Source: UTCHB3 sp964371075 (GTDB lineage Bacteria > Bacteroidota > Ignavibacteria > Ignavibacteriales > Ignavibacteriaceae). From it: DNA of 64,000 bases. The stretch lies in assembly GCA_964371075.1 (NCBI GenBank), contig CAYJKN010000001.1:620001-684000 (forward strand). Reading direction: 5' to 3'. The notes under the pieces are model-generated. The model was not told the DNA's origin and made no database searches. It saw only the letters and a program-made list of their open reading frames with translations. Made by a program: the position numbers and the translations under genes. Positions 51,872 to 60,841 of this stretch are shown piece after piece (the stretch's first letter is position 1; the number at the start of each line of letters is the position of its first letter).

Positions 51872-52024
51872 ATTTAATCCATTTGTATATAAATAAAATT
51901 CAATAATTTTATGATCAAAGCTAAACAACCCGGTTTTAAGGAATTGTTAAGAAATTAAAAAACTTGCTTTTGAGTAGATTAAATAGTTCCGGCGTTGAAG
52001 CAAGTAGTAATTGTTTCGGGTGAA

Positions 52025-52153
52025 ATGTCACAAAAGTGCATAATACACGCAATTACCAAGGAAAACCGGTTAGATTTTTATTGGGTGACTACTGCGGTTG
52101 CAGTAGCTAAGAATCGGGGTGCTTATTGGGAAAAGGCACATACAAAACTATGA
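52025..52153 (+). CDS. Uncertain 42-codon ORF or gene remnant
   Basis: Open from ATG 52025; the peptide contains ENRLDFYWVTTAVAVAKNRG and ends HTKL. The frame is open a further 15 codons upstream (VVIVSGEM), and a 23-codon ORF overlaps its stop (ATGA, LLIDAQVKKIIVLIK). The composition looks protein-like, so a decayed gene is possible. No ribosome site, no recognised family. Confidence 0.25.
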   Translation: MSQKCIIHAITKENRLDFYWVTTAVAVAKNRGAYWEKAHTKL

Positions 52154-52222
52154 AATTATTGATTGACGCGCAAGTAAAAAAAATAATAGTATTGATTAAA
52201 TTAATGTTATCTTTTTATTAAC

Positions 52223-52441
52223 GGCAATCGAGCCGCTACGAATATGTAACCCGGCAAGCCGGGTATGTTTGTCCTGGGGATCGATTTTGAACTACGAATA
52301 TCAATTCCGCTCTGCGGAAAATTTTGGACTCCTTTCGATATTTTATTTTACTGAAGGCAATCGAGCCGCTACGAATATTTATTTCTCTCCCAGGAAAATT
52401 TGAGATCCCCTACGCTATTCATTTTGCAGACGGCAATCGAG
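52223..52441. repeat. Dispersed 23-bp repeat, two full copies and one partial
   Basis: The unit GGCAATCGAGCCGCTACGAA followed by TAT occurs identically at 52223-52245 and 52356-52378; the first ten bases recur at 52432-52441. The copies are direct and separated by 133 and 76 bases. Each is followed by AT-rich sequence with TTTGGACTCC- or GAGATCCCC-like parts, so the true unit may be longer and degenerate. Confidence 0.7.
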
Positions 52442-52474
52442 GACGATTACCACTCCTCACACTCACGCTAGAAA

Positions 52475-52510
52475 AATCCGCGATAATCCGCATTATCCGT
52501 TTCATCCGCG
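52475..52510. repeat. 9-bp-period element (ATCCGC), copy 2
   Basis: Four 9-bp units: AATCCGCGA, TAATCCGCA, TTATCCGTT, TCATCCGCG, then TTCTAC. The last unit and following bases match the copy at 45616-45642 (TCATCCGCG-TTCTA). Confidence 0.7.
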
Positions 52511-52651
52511 TTCTACAATAAATCCCCCAATCTGATTAATCTTTAAATATTATTGAGAACAGTGTGAATCCTGACCAAAAATCATTAAATTAATCCCGGC
52601 ATTGAAAAATTTTTATCATATAATCATCATCAATAAAAACCTGAGACCATC

Positions 52652-54097
52652 ATGTTACAAGGCTCTAATTTTCTCTTTGCACGCACTAAAATTCTATGCA
52701 CACTTGGACCGGCAACCGCGGATAAAGCGGTAATTGGCGAGATGATCCGGGCAGGGATGGATGGAGTGCGGCTCAACTTTTCACACGGCTCCTACGAATT
52801 TTTTGACAACCTCTTTTTTAACATTCATGAAGCATGTGTAAATGAATCCACCTCCCTTGCGGTGCTTGCCGATCTCCAGGGACCCAAAATCCGCATCGGT
52901 GAACTGTCAGAACCTGAAATTGAAATTACCAATGGTGATTCTATTACTATTACAGTAAGAGATATCAAAGGTACCAAAGAGATTGTTTCCACTTCCTACA
53001 AACTTTTGGCACAGGATGCCAAGATTGGTGATATCATCCTGATAGATGATGGATTAATAAAACTGATTGTCACCTCAAAAACGGAAGATGCGGTACTTTG
53101 TTCAATCGTAAACGGTGGAACCCTCAAACCAAAAAAAGGGATGAATCTGCCCGGAATGCACCTTTCCACCCCATCAGTAACTGAACAGGATCTTAAAAAT
53201 CTGGAATATGTGTTTAGAAAACACCGTGTGGATTTTGTTGCTCTCTCTTTTGTTCGCAGTGCATCAGACATCACTAAACTGCGTGCATGGATGGCAGAAA
53301 GAGGATTTGACGCGCCCATCATTTCAAAAATTGAGATGAAAGAGGCGGTTGTAAATTTTGAATGGATATTAAAAGTATCCGATGGAATTATGGTAGCTCG
53401 TGGAGATCTGGGTGTTGAGATGGCTCCACAGGAAGTGCCATTGATACAAAAGAATATAATCAAAAGATGCAACGCTGCCGGGAAGTTGGTGATTACCGCC
53501 ACCCAGATGCTTGAGTCGATGGTGCACAATCCAATTCCAACTCGTGCAGAAGCTTCAGATGTTGCAAATGCAGTGTGGGATGGAACAGATGTGGTAATGC
53601 TTTCAGCCGAAACTTCTGTTGGTAAATTCCCTGTACGCACAGTGGAAACAATGAATCAGATTGTGAGAAGTGCCGGTTTACACTCACACTGGACAAGATT
53701 GATCGACTTTGATGATTCCGATGAATTTGAGGATCAGCTTTTTGATTCGGTTAATAAAGGAATTGTGCAGATGAGCAAGGAAGTGGATGCTGCGGCAATA
53801 GTTGTATTTACTGAAAAAGGAAGAACAGCACAAAAACTTTCGAAATACAGACCAAATGCAAGGATCATTGCAATATCAGACCAGTTTAACACAATGAACA
53901 AACTTTGTCTCTATTGGGGTGTCTCCTCGATGTTTATGCCTGATCTTAGCCGTGATTCTGAAGAACTGATTGCCGAAGCAACAGAGATAATTACAGAAAC
54001 AGGGCATGTTAAAAAGGGTGATGTGGTGATTTACACCTCGGGAGCCCCTGTTTCCGAGACCGGAAGAACCAACAAACTGAAGATATTTGTGATTTAG
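52652..54097 (+). CDS. pyk: Pyruvate kinase
   Basis: Pyruvate kinase makes pyruvate and ATP from phosphoenolpyruvate and ADP. The 481 residues show ARTKILCTLGPAT, GMDGVRLNFSHGSYE, VLADLQGPKIRIGEL, the active-site segment PIISKIEMKEAVVNFE, MVARGDLGVEMAPQEVPLIQK, ATQMLESMVHNPIPTRAEASDVANAVWDGTD, and a C-terminal alpha/beta regulatory domain (AAAIVVFTEKGRTAQKLSKYRP). Lys79 in GPKIRIG stands where K+-dependent enzymes have Glu (GPEIR), so this enzyme is probably independent of potassium. It is the first gene of a plus-strand run and ends 7 bases before amrS. Confidence 0.97.
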   Translation: MLQGSNFLFARTKILCTLGPATADKAVIGEMIRAGMDGVRLNFSHGSYEFFDNLFFNIHEACVNESTSLAVLADLQGPKIRIGELSEPEIEITNGDSITITVRDIKGTKEIVSTSYKLLAQDAKIGDIILIDDGLIKLIVTSKTEDAVLCSIVNGGTLKPKKGMNLPGMHLSTPSVTEQDLKNLEYVFRKHRVDFVALSFVRSASDITKLRAWMAERGFDAPIISKIEMKEAVVNFEWILKVSDGIMVARGDLGVEMAPQEVPLIQKNIIKRCNAAGKLVITATQMLESMVHNPIPTRAEASDVANAVWDGTDVVMLSAETSVGKFPVRTVETMNQIVRSAGLHSHWTRLIDFDDSDEFEDQLFDSVNKGIVQMSKEVDAAAIVVFTEKGRTAQKLSKYRPNARIIAISDQFNTMNKLCLYWGVSSMFMPDLSRDSEELIAEATEIITETGHVKKGDVVIYTSGAPVSETGRTNKLKIFVI

Positions 54098-54104
54098 GTA
54101 AAAA

Positions 54105-55130
54105 ATGTTTGGCAAGTTAAACCACTACCCTGCTAAATGGTGGGAAGTGACGCATTCAAATAAAATTCGCTGTACACTTTGTCCCCGCTTTTGTGACATC
54201 GGCGAAGGTCAAAGTGGATTCTGCTTCATAAGAAAAAATCATGAGGGAGAATTGGTAACTCTTGGTTACGGAAATACTACAGGTTTTGCGATTGACCCTA
54301 TTGAAAAAAAACCGCTGAACCATTTTCTCCCCGGTTCCACAATTTTGTCTTTTGGCACAGCAGGTTGTAATCTTGGATGTAAATTCTGCCAAAACTGGTC
54401 AATTTCAAAAGCAAAACTTGATCATGATAATTCGCACTATTCATCTCCAACCGATGTTGTATCCCTCGCAAAAAAATATTCAACTCCATCGATAGCTTTT
54501 ACTTACAATGACCCTGTAATCTTTGGTGAATTTGCTGCAGATATCACAAAAATAGCCCGGGAAGAGGGAGTTCACACTGTATTTGTAACCGCAGGATATA
54601 TCACCAAAACCGCGCGGGATGAGGTTTTTGCAGGTGCATCTGCCGCAAATATCGACCTGAAAGCTTTCAGTGAAAGGTTTTATAAAAATCTTGCTTATGC
54701 ATCATTAAATGAGGTACTCGAAACCATCGTTTGGGTAAAGGAAAAAACCAATATCTGGCTTGAACTCACAACCCTTTTAATCCCCGGTGAAAATGATTCG
54801 CCTGAAGAAATTAATGCAATGTCTAAATGGATAATTCAAAACCTTGGAGACAGGGTGCCCATTCATTTCACAGCTTTCCACCCTGATTTTAAGATGAGAG
54901 ATATCCCTGCAACTTCCCCCAAAACCCTTAAAATTGCAAGAGATATTGCATTGGAAGCCGGACTTAAATATGTTTATACTGGAAATGTCCACGATCCCGA
55001 AGGGCAAACAACTTATTGTCCCGGATGTGGGGACAAGGTAATCGAAAGAAATTGGCATACCGTAACAAAAAATCTGCTTGTCAAAGGTGACTGCCCATTT
55101 TGTTCAACAAAGTTGGATGGTGTTTTTTGA
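54105..55130 (+). CDS. amrS: AmmeMemoRadiSam system radical SAM enzyme
   Basis: A 341-residue radical SAM protein of the group that usually occurs with AMMECR1- and Memo-like proteins; the joint reaction is unknown. The cluster motif is Cys88, Cys92, Cys95 in GTAGCNLGCKFCQNW. An N-terminal four-Cys set (RCTLCPRFC...GFC) and a C-terminal set (YCPGCGD, DCPFCST) suggest extra metal or Fe-S sites. Other family marks are GNTTGFAIDPIEKKPLNHF, IAFTYNDPVIFGEF and FHPDFKMRDIPATSP. Neither partner gene is in the window. It is coupled to the GT2 gene (TGATG). Confidence 0.9.
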   Translation: MFGKLNHYPAKWWEVTHSNKIRCTLCPRFCDIGEGQSGFCFIRKNHEGELVTLGYGNTTGFAIDPIEKKPLNHFLPGSTILSFGTAGCNLGCKFCQNWSISKAKLDHDNSHYSSPTDVVSLAKKYSTPSIAFTYNDPVIFGEFAADITKIAREEGVHTVFVTAGYITKTARDEVFAGASAANIDLKAFSERFYKNLAYASLNEVLETIVWVKEKTNIWLELTTLLIPGENDSPEEINAMSKWIIQNLGDRVPIHFTAFHPDFKMRDIPATSPKTLKIARDIALEAGLKYVYTGNVHDPEGQTTYCPGCGDKVIERNWHTVTKNLLVKGDCPFCSTKLDGVF

Positions 55131-55897
55131 TGTTGGGCCTTTCCTCGATTATTCTGGCTAAAAATGAAGAAAAAAACATAAAAAGGTGCATCGAGTCACA
55201 AATTGGGGTGATTGATGAGATAATTGTGGTTATCGACTCCTCTACAACTGATAAAACTGAAGAAGTTGTTGATCAATTCCCGGGTGTTAAAAAGTTGATT
55301 ACAGACTGGCAAGGATATGCTGAAACCAAACAAGCCGGGGTAAAAACCGCCACTAATGACTGGATATTTTGGATTGATGCCGACGAGGCTATAACTCCCC
55401 CACTTAAAGTTGAACTGTTAAAATGGAAAAGTGAAATCCCGGCAACGGGAGTTTATTCTGTGCCCAGAAAAGCCTGGTTCCTTGGCAGATGGATCAAACA
55501 CTGTGGCTGGTACCCCGGGAGAGTGCCGAGGCTTTTTAACAAAAATGAAGTGAAATTTAACGACAACCTTGTGCATGAAGGACTCGATTACGCAGGCACG
55601 CCCGGAGAATTATCAAATCCGCTTGATCACTTTACCGATCCTTCCTCTGAACATTATTACAACAAATTTAACCACTACACAACCCTCGCTGCAAATCAAT
55701 TGTATCAAAAGGGTAAAAAGGGAGGAATTTTCTCCGCTTACATAAGAGCATTATCCGTATTTTTGAAAATGTACTTCCTGAAATTAGGTTTTCTCGATGG
55801 TGCTCAGGGCTTTATTCTTTCTTTTTACTCAATGAACTATGTATTTACCAAATATGTAAAACTCTGGGAACGAAATGATAGCAGGCATAATAGCTAA
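55130..55897 (+). CDS. GT2-family glycosyltransferase (WaaE/KdtX-like)
   Basis: A 255-residue GT-A enzyme. I start at the ATG that overlaps the amrS stop (TGATG), because the family opens with LSSIILAKNEEKNIKRCIES. Further marks: DEIIVVIDSSTTDKTEEVV, the nucleotide-metal DxD site in WIFWIDADEAITPP, and GRWIKHCGWYPGRVPRLFNK with VHEGL, as in WaaE/KdtX-type LPS core glucosyltransferases. Two hydrophobic stretches lie near the C terminus. It overlaps nadK by 23 bases. A role in LPS core assembly is likely by similarity, but the acceptor is not known. Confidence 0.9.
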   Translation: MLGLSSIILAKNEEKNIKRCIESQIGVIDEIIVVIDSSTTDKTEEVVDQFPGVKKLITDWQGYAETKQAGVKTATNDWIFWIDADEAITPPLKVELLKWKSEIPATGVYSVPRKAWFLGRWIKHCGWYPGRVPRLFNKNEVKFNDNLVHEGLDYAGTPGELSNPLDHFTDPSSEHYYNKFNHYTTLAANQLYQKGKKGGIFSAYIRALSVFLKMYFLKLGFLDGAQGFILSFYSMNYVFTKYVKLWERNDSRHNS

Positions 55898-56753
55898 TAC
55901 CGGAAAAGAAAATATTGCCGTTGCAACCGAAACTGTTGCCGATGTGCTCAAAGTTGAGGGATTTGAATGCCTCATAAGCGATACAATCTTTGATCTCGCT
56001 TCGCAGGAAATGAAAGCAAAATTTACTTTCTTGGATGATGATCAACTCATCGAAAAATCAGATATCATCATCTCTCTTGGAGGTGATGGCACCCTTCTTA
56101 ACACTGCATCAATGACACTTGAAAGTGGAAAACCGATTGCCGGAGTGAACTTCGGAAAACTCGGCTTCCTCACAGAAATTAATAAAGATACTCTCAACGA
56201 AACCTTCAGAGAAATCAGAAACGGCGAATATTTCCTTGAAGAACGGATTGTGTTAAAGGGAATCAGTGATGACCTTAATCATTGTTCAGTGTTGGGCATA
56301 AACGATATTGTGATTGAAAAAGGTGGTTGGCCCAAAATGATGGCAATAAACCTTTTTGCTAATGGAGAACTTGTCTCGGAATTTTCCGCAGATGGTTTGA
56401 TAATTGCCACTCCAACAGGATCAACAGGTTATTCACTTTCTGCAGGTGGCCCGATTGTTAACCCCCGCGCAGATGTGATTGTGATCAGTCCAATTTGCCC
56501 ACACAGCCTCACGATGCGTCCACTGGTTCTGCCGGCCGACATGGTGATAACTGTACAAATCAACTCCCATCCCGTTAAATTTTCAATTAACTGTGATGGA
56601 CAAAGAGTAAACGAATTATACTCCCCCTTTTCGATCGACATATCAAAAGGAGAAAAACCGCTTAAACTGATTCGAAATAAAAAATCGAGTTATTTTAATG
56701 TATTGCGGAACAAACTCTATTGGGGCATTGATGCCCGCGAGGGGAAAAGCTGA
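55875..56753 (+). CDS. nadK: NAD kinase
   Basis: NadK phosphorylates NAD to NADP. The 292 residues contain IISLGGDGTLLNTAS (the GGDGT active site), GVNFGKLGFLTEI, SADGLIIATPTGSTGYSLSAGGPIV (NAD-binding and catalytic loop), and ISPICPHSLTMRPLVLPAD with CDGQ near the C terminus. The start overlaps the end of the GT2 gene by 23 bases in another frame; the ATG at 55875 is supported by the family start MIAGIIANTGKE. A hairpin spans its stop. Confidence 0.96.
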   Translation: MIAGIIANTGKENIAVATETVADVLKVEGFECLISDTIFDLASQEMKAKFTFLDDDQLIEKSDIIISLGGDGTLLNTASMTLESGKPIAGVNFGKLGFLTEINKDTLNETFREIRNGEYFLEERIVLKGISDDLNHCSVLGINDIVIEKGGWPKMMAINLFANGELVSEFSADGLIIATPTGSTGYSLSAGGPIVNPRADVIVISPICPHSLTMRPLVLPADMVITVQINSHPVKFSINCDGQRVNELYSPFSIDISKGEKPLKLIRNKKSSYFNVLRNKLYWGIDAREGKS

Positions 56754-56767
56754 ACTGATTTTTCCCC
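56741..56767 (+). terminator. Hairpin around the nadK stop
   Basis: GGGGAAAA and TTTTCCCC form eight perfect pairs, with the nadK TGA in the 11-base loop; GC pairs can be added beyond a small bulge. AT-rich sequence follows but no T run, so termination is likely partial. Confidence 0.4.
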
Positions 56768-56815
56768 GCTAAATTAAAAATTTGTTTTAGGACTTACAGA
56801 GAACGAAAGAATTAG

Positions 56816-59287
56816 ATGAAACCCGTAGCTGCCAGGAAACATATAGAACTTAAACCATCTGTTTATAGATGGAAATGTAATTTATCAACTTTTAAGTTTG
56901 AAACAACTGAAGAAATAGAACCTGTTGAAGGCATCATTGGCCAGGAAAGAGCAATCAAAGCTCTCCGGCTTGGTGTCGGTTTACGCGCTTCCGGATATAA
57001 TATATATATAGCAGGACTTGCAGGTACCGGAAAAGCCTCCACCGTAAGAAAAGTGCTTGAACTGCTTGTAGATCAAAAAACAAAACTTAAAGACTACTGT
57101 TTTGTTAATAACTTCAGAAATCCCGATCAGCCCGTCCTACTCACTTTCCCTGCGGGGATGTCACTCAAATTTAAGTATGATGTAAACTCACTAACAAGCC
57201 AACTCCGCGAAAGAATTCCTCAGGTACTTGAATCCGAAGTGCTGAATCAAAAAAGAAATGGTGTTTTAAACAAATTTTCTGCTGCTGAAAGAGAACTCAT
57301 CCAAAATTTTGAAGAGATGATCAACAAAGATGGACTAACCCTCGCACAGGTGCAACAGGAGGATGGTGTAAGACCCGAAATCATGCCGGTGATCAATAAA
57401 AAAGCCGTTATGATTACAGAACTTGAGAATATGATTACCAAGGGAGAACTCACTAAAAAGAAAGCCCAGGAAATCTACGGGAAATATGCTTCAAGGCAAC
57501 AAGACCTGATGATCCTCGTCAAAAAACATGTAAAATTGTCGCAGGATCTGCAAACAGAAGTCAGAGAACTTGAAAAAAATGAAACCGAAGGGCTTGTCCA
57601 TGCAGCAATGATTCACCTGAGGGAGACCTATAAGGATCACAAAACCTCAACATGGCTCGACAGTTATGAAAAAGATGTGCTCGAGAATATTCCACTGTTT
57701 AAGGCTGCTCAGGCAGGGAGTGAGGCATTCATTGAAAATTTCTCCATTGACCCTTTCAGGGTTTATGATGTAAATATCATCCTCGATAATGCAGGAATTA
57801 ATGAAGTACCGGTTGTGATAGAAACTGCCCCCGGGATGACAACTCTTTTTGGAAACATCGAAAGAATTTCTGACCGAAAAGGTAATTTTTACGCCGATTT
57901 TATGAATATAAAAGCCGGTTCCATGTTAAGAGCAAATGGCGGCTTTTTGGTTCTTAGAGTGAGTCATTTATTTGAAGCTCCGGGAGTTTGGAAAACCTTA
58001 AAAAGAATCCTGACCTATATGGAACTCGATATTCAGGATAATCATATGTATTATCAGATGGCTCCCCTTTCGCTTAAACCGGAATCGATTCCGATCGATC
58101 TAAAAGTGATTTTGATTGGCAACTCTTATATCTACCAGTATCTGGCAGAGAGAGAAGACGATTTTAAAAAGATATTTAAGGTTAAAGCAGAGTTTGATTA
58201 CGAAGTGGATAAAACAAAAGATATTCTCATTGAATATGCCCATGTGATCAAAAAGATAATCAGGGAAGAAAACCTGCGGGAGTTTCACAAGTCAGCAATT
58301 GCTTCGGTGATGGAGATTGCCGCGCGTTATGCAGGATCAAAATTAAAACTCACTTCCCGCTTTTCGATGCTCGCCGATGTGGTTAGAGAAGCATCTTTTT
58401 GGGCAGGTGAAGACGGATCTACAAAAGTCCGTACGGAACATGTAAGGGATGCCTATCAAAATGCAAGAGAGAGGCATTCACTCTGGGAAGAAAAATATTC
58501 TGAAATGATCGAAAATGAAAGAATTTTACTCGAAGTTTCCGGAAAAAGCATTGGTCAGGTAAATGGTTTGGCAGTTTATGGAAATGAGCTTGTTGGTTTT
58601 GGTAAACCTGTGAGAATCAGTTCTGCCGCTGCTCCCGGCAATGGAGTGATTATAAATGTTGAAAAGGAATCGGGACTCAGTGGTAAAACCCATGACAAAG
58701 CAATTCTGATAATCACCGGATTCCTTAGAGAAACTTTTTCTCATCTTGTGCCCCTCTCTGTGGCAGCGACCATAGTTTTTGAACAATCTTATGGCAATAT
58801 TGATGGTGATTCAGCTTCCATTGCTGAAGTAGCAGTGATAATCTCTGCAATTTCCAAACTGCCAATCGACCAGGGAATTGCAGTTACCGGTTCAATCAAT
58901 CAAAAAGGAGAGATTCAGCCAATCGGTGGTGTAAATGAAAAAATTGAAGGATTTTACAGATCTTGTAAAACAAAAGGTTTCACAAAACACCAGGGAGTTA
59001 TAATCCCCGCTTCAAATGTTGATGATCTAATGCTTGATGAAGAAATTCAACTGGCTGCCAAAGAAGGAAATTTCCATATTTATCCCGTCGTTGGAATAAA
59101 AGATGCCCTTGAGATTCTTTTTGGTGTTAAAGCCGGTGACAAAAATGAGGAAGGGCACTATCAGAAAAATACAATTTACGGAATAACTGCTGATCAACTT
59201 AAAAAGATGTATCATTTTGCCAAAGATCCGTTTAAGCTAAACAAACATCCTAAAAGTGATACAAAGGAAGTTACTCCAACGGTTTAA
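56816..59287 (+). CDS. Lon-related ATP-dependent protease (LonB/LonC-type)
   Basis: An 823-residue AAA+ protease of the group annotated as Lon-related putative protease. No Lon substrate-binding N domain is present; the chain opens with a short RWKCNLSTFKFETT segment and the AAA module (GQERAIKALRLGVGLRASGYNIYIAG with Walker A AGLAGTGKAS), interrupted by a long helical insertion (about residues 140-300). The C-terminal protease domain has the Ser-Lys dyad: Ser666 in DGDSASIAEV and Lys709 in GGVNEKIEG, spaced 43 residues as in true Lon. Standard lon is also present at 61357, so the cell has both types. The stop overlaps the convergent dnaX stop by 4 bases. Confidence 0.9.
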   Translation: MKPVAARKHIELKPSVYRWKCNLSTFKFETTEEIEPVEGIIGQERAIKALRLGVGLRASGYNIYIAGLAGTGKASTVRKVLELLVDQKTKLKDYCFVNNFRNPDQPVLLTFPAGMSLKFKYDVNSLTSQLRERIPQVLESEVLNQKRNGVLNKFSAAERELIQNFEEMINKDGLTLAQVQQEDGVRPEIMPVINKKAVMITELENMITKGELTKKKAQEIYGKYASRQQDLMILVKKHVKLSQDLQTEVRELEKNETEGLVHAAMIHLRETYKDHKTSTWLDSYEKDVLENIPLFKAAQAGSEAFIENFSIDPFRVYDVNIILDNAGINEVPVVIETAPGMTTLFGNIERISDRKGNFYADFMNIKAGSMLRANGGFLVLRVSHLFEAPGVWKTLKRILTYMELDIQDNHMYYQMAPLSLKPESIPIDLKVILIGNSYIYQYLAEREDDFKKIFKVKAEFDYEVDKTKDILIEYAHVIKKIIREENLREFHKSAIASVMEIAARYAGSKLKLTSRFSMLADVVREASFWAGEDGSTKVRTEHVRDAYQNARERHSLWEEKYSEMIENERILLEVSGKSIGQVNGLAVYGNELVGFGKPVRISSAAAPGNGVIINVEKESGLSGKTHDKAILIITGFLRETFSHLVPLSVAATIVFEQSYGNIDGDSASIAEVAVIISAISKLPIDQGIAVTGSINQKGEIQPIGGVNEKIEGFYRSCKTKGFTKHQGVIIPASNVDDLMLDEEIQLAAKEGNFHIYPVVGIKDALEILFGVKAGDKNEEGHYQKNTIYGITADQLKKMYHFAKDPFKLNKHPKSDTKEVTPTV

Positions 59288-60837
59288 TATTCAATAACCC
59301 GGAATTTTTCTTTTAAGAAGAGAATAAATGGATCGGTTTCCACTTTTTCCTCCTCTTCAACGGGTTTCCGTTTTGCGAGTGAGGCAAAAAACTTCTTCTC
59401 TTGATGGAAATTTGGTAACTGTTGAGGGGTTTCAACCTCAGAGGGAACATCGGGTTCAATAAACTCTTCAGTGGTTGGCTCAGCTATAAAATCCGGAACA
59501 TCAATTTCAAATTCCGAAAAATCGTTGATAGATGGTAATTCAACTTCCGGTTCCGGCGTGTTTTCCGCGGCTGGTATCTCAATCACTTCTGCGGCCTGAA
59601 CTGCGGGGATTTCAGGGACAGTTACCGGTTCAGACTTTTTTTTTTCGTCCTCAATTGGTGAGGACATTGTCGGTTCAGGAGCGGGTAGATTCTGGTTACC
59701 AATTGCCGGTAAGGATGCAAGTTGGTGAACAAGTCCCGAGATTGTTTGGGATGTCTCAAATCCTGTTATCTGTGAAAGAGCAAGTTCTGACCGGAGTTTG
59801 TGATTTTGGGAGAACCTGAGTTCCGTTGTCAATTTGCTGATATAGTTCATAATTCTGAGCAAATCACCTTCAGAGAAGTGAGCTGCAAGAGATTTATATT
59901 TTTCAAAATACACTGCCGCACTTTCAAGAAGTGAAGTATCTTTTACTGCTGCAACTGAAAGAATATTCCTGAAGTGTTCAAGCAGGCCGTTAAAAAAGTC
60001 GAAGAAACTCCAACCATTTTTATAAACCCTGTCGCATACTAAAAAAGGCATCTTAAAGTCTTTGGTGATGAGCGCATCTGTCACTTCAAAATAGATATCC
60101 TCATCAATAAAATTGAAAACCTTGATAACTGACTCATAATCGATTACATCACCTGAATAAGCTGTCGCCTGATCGAAAAAGGATTCCGCATCCCGCATTC
60201 CACCGTCCGCTTTTTTAGCGATTAACGTGAGTGTTTTATCGTCGATTGTAATGTTTTCTTTGATCGCAATATCACGAAGCCCTGCTTTAATGATATCAAG
60301 CGGGATTCGCCTAAAATCGTATCTTTGGCATCTTGAGATAATGGTTACAGGTACTTTGTGGATATCTGTGGTTGCAAATATAAAAATTGTGTGAGCGGGT
60401 GGTTCTTCAAGTGTTTTAAGGAAAGCGTTAAACGATTCCTTTGTTAGCATGTGAACCTCATCTATAATATACACTTTATATTTTGTGTTCACAGGTGCAT
60501 ATCTAACCGATTCGGTAAGCTGCCTTACTTCATCAATTCCACGGTTTGACGCAGCATCTATCTCGATAAAATCCATCGAATTCCCCGAAGAGATAGCAAG
60601 ACAATTGGCACAAACATTACAGGGTTCAGAATTTTCAGGATTTAGGCAGTTGAGTGATTTTGCAATTATTCGTGCTGTGGTTGTTTTTCCAACACCTCTT
60701 GGACCTGTCAGAAGGTAAGCATGCGCTATCCTCCCCCGTGCAATTGCATTTTTAAGAGTTACTGTTACATGGTCCTGACCAAGAACAGTATCAAATAACT
60801 GGGGTCTGTATTTTCGTGCGGAAACCTGAAAACTCAT
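59284..60837 (-). CDS. dnaX: DNA polymerase III subunit gamma/tau
   Basis: DnaX is the clamp-loader ATPase. The 517 residues have ARKYRPQLFDTVLGQDHV, Walker A GPRGVGKTTTAR, a four-Cys zinc site (CLNPENSEPCNVCANC), Walker B VYIIDEVHML, sensor FIFATTDIHKVP and the arginine-finger SRCQRYDFRRI; then helical clamp-loader domains to about 370. The C-terminal part (about 380-500) is an acidic, Pro- and Glu-rich linker (EIPAVQAAEVIEIPAAENTP), as is usual for tau-like tails. It meets the Lon-related gene tail to tail with a 4-base overlap and follows the GAF-domain gene by 4 bases. No slippery frameshift heptamer was obvious to me. Confidence 0.96.
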   Translation of the reverse strand: MSFQVSARKYRPQLFDTVLGQDHVTVTLKNAIARGRIAHAYLLTGPRGVGKTTTARIIAKSLNCLNPENSEPCNVCANCLAISSGNSMDFIEIDAASNRGIDEVRQLTESVRYAPVNTKYKVYIIDEVHMLTKESFNAFLKTLEEPPAHTIFIFATTDIHKVPVTIISRCQRYDFRRIPLDIIKAGLRDIAIKENITIDDKTLTLIAKKADGGMRDAESFFDQATAYSGDVIDYESVIKVFNFIDEDIYFEVTDALITKDFKMPFLVCDRVYKNGWSFFDFFNGLLEHFRNILSVAAVKDTSLLESAAVYFEKYKSLAAHFSEGDLLRIMNYISKLTTELRFSQNHKLRSELALSQITGFETSQTISGLVHQLASLPAIGNQNLPAPEPTMSSPIEDEKKKSEPVTVPEIPAVQAAEVIEIPAAENTPEPEVELPSINDFSEFEIDVPDFIAEPTTEEFIEPDVPSEVETPQQLPNFHQEKKFFASLAKRKPVEEEEKVETDPFILFLKEKFRVIEY

Positions 60838-60841
60838 AATA

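Larger units (their letters stand above)
51872..52651. other. Long intergenic region, 780 bp, with several repeats
   Basis: The widest gene-poor stretch of the window, between divergent genes. It holds an uncertain 42-codon ORF (52025-52153), a compact hairpin ACCCGGC-AA-GCCGGGT (52249-52264), two full copies and one partial copy of a 23-bp repeat, and a 9-bp-period element. The last 140 bases are plain AT-rich leader of pyk. It reads like a collection point for small dispersed elements and perhaps gene remains. Confidence 0.6.

Noticed and set aside
52324..52521. 65-codon ORF in the intergenic gap
   Set aside because: It consists of the 23-bp and 9-bp repeats read in one frame and has no protein-like pattern.
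55100..55897. Longer start for the GT2 gene, or fusion with amrS
   Set aside because: The family begins at LSSIILAKNEE right after ATG 55130, and TGATG coupling explains the overlap; the extra ten codons lie inside amrS in another frame.
59284..60837. Programmed frameshift site in dnaX
   Set aside because: No clear slippery heptamer with a following stem was found at the domain border.
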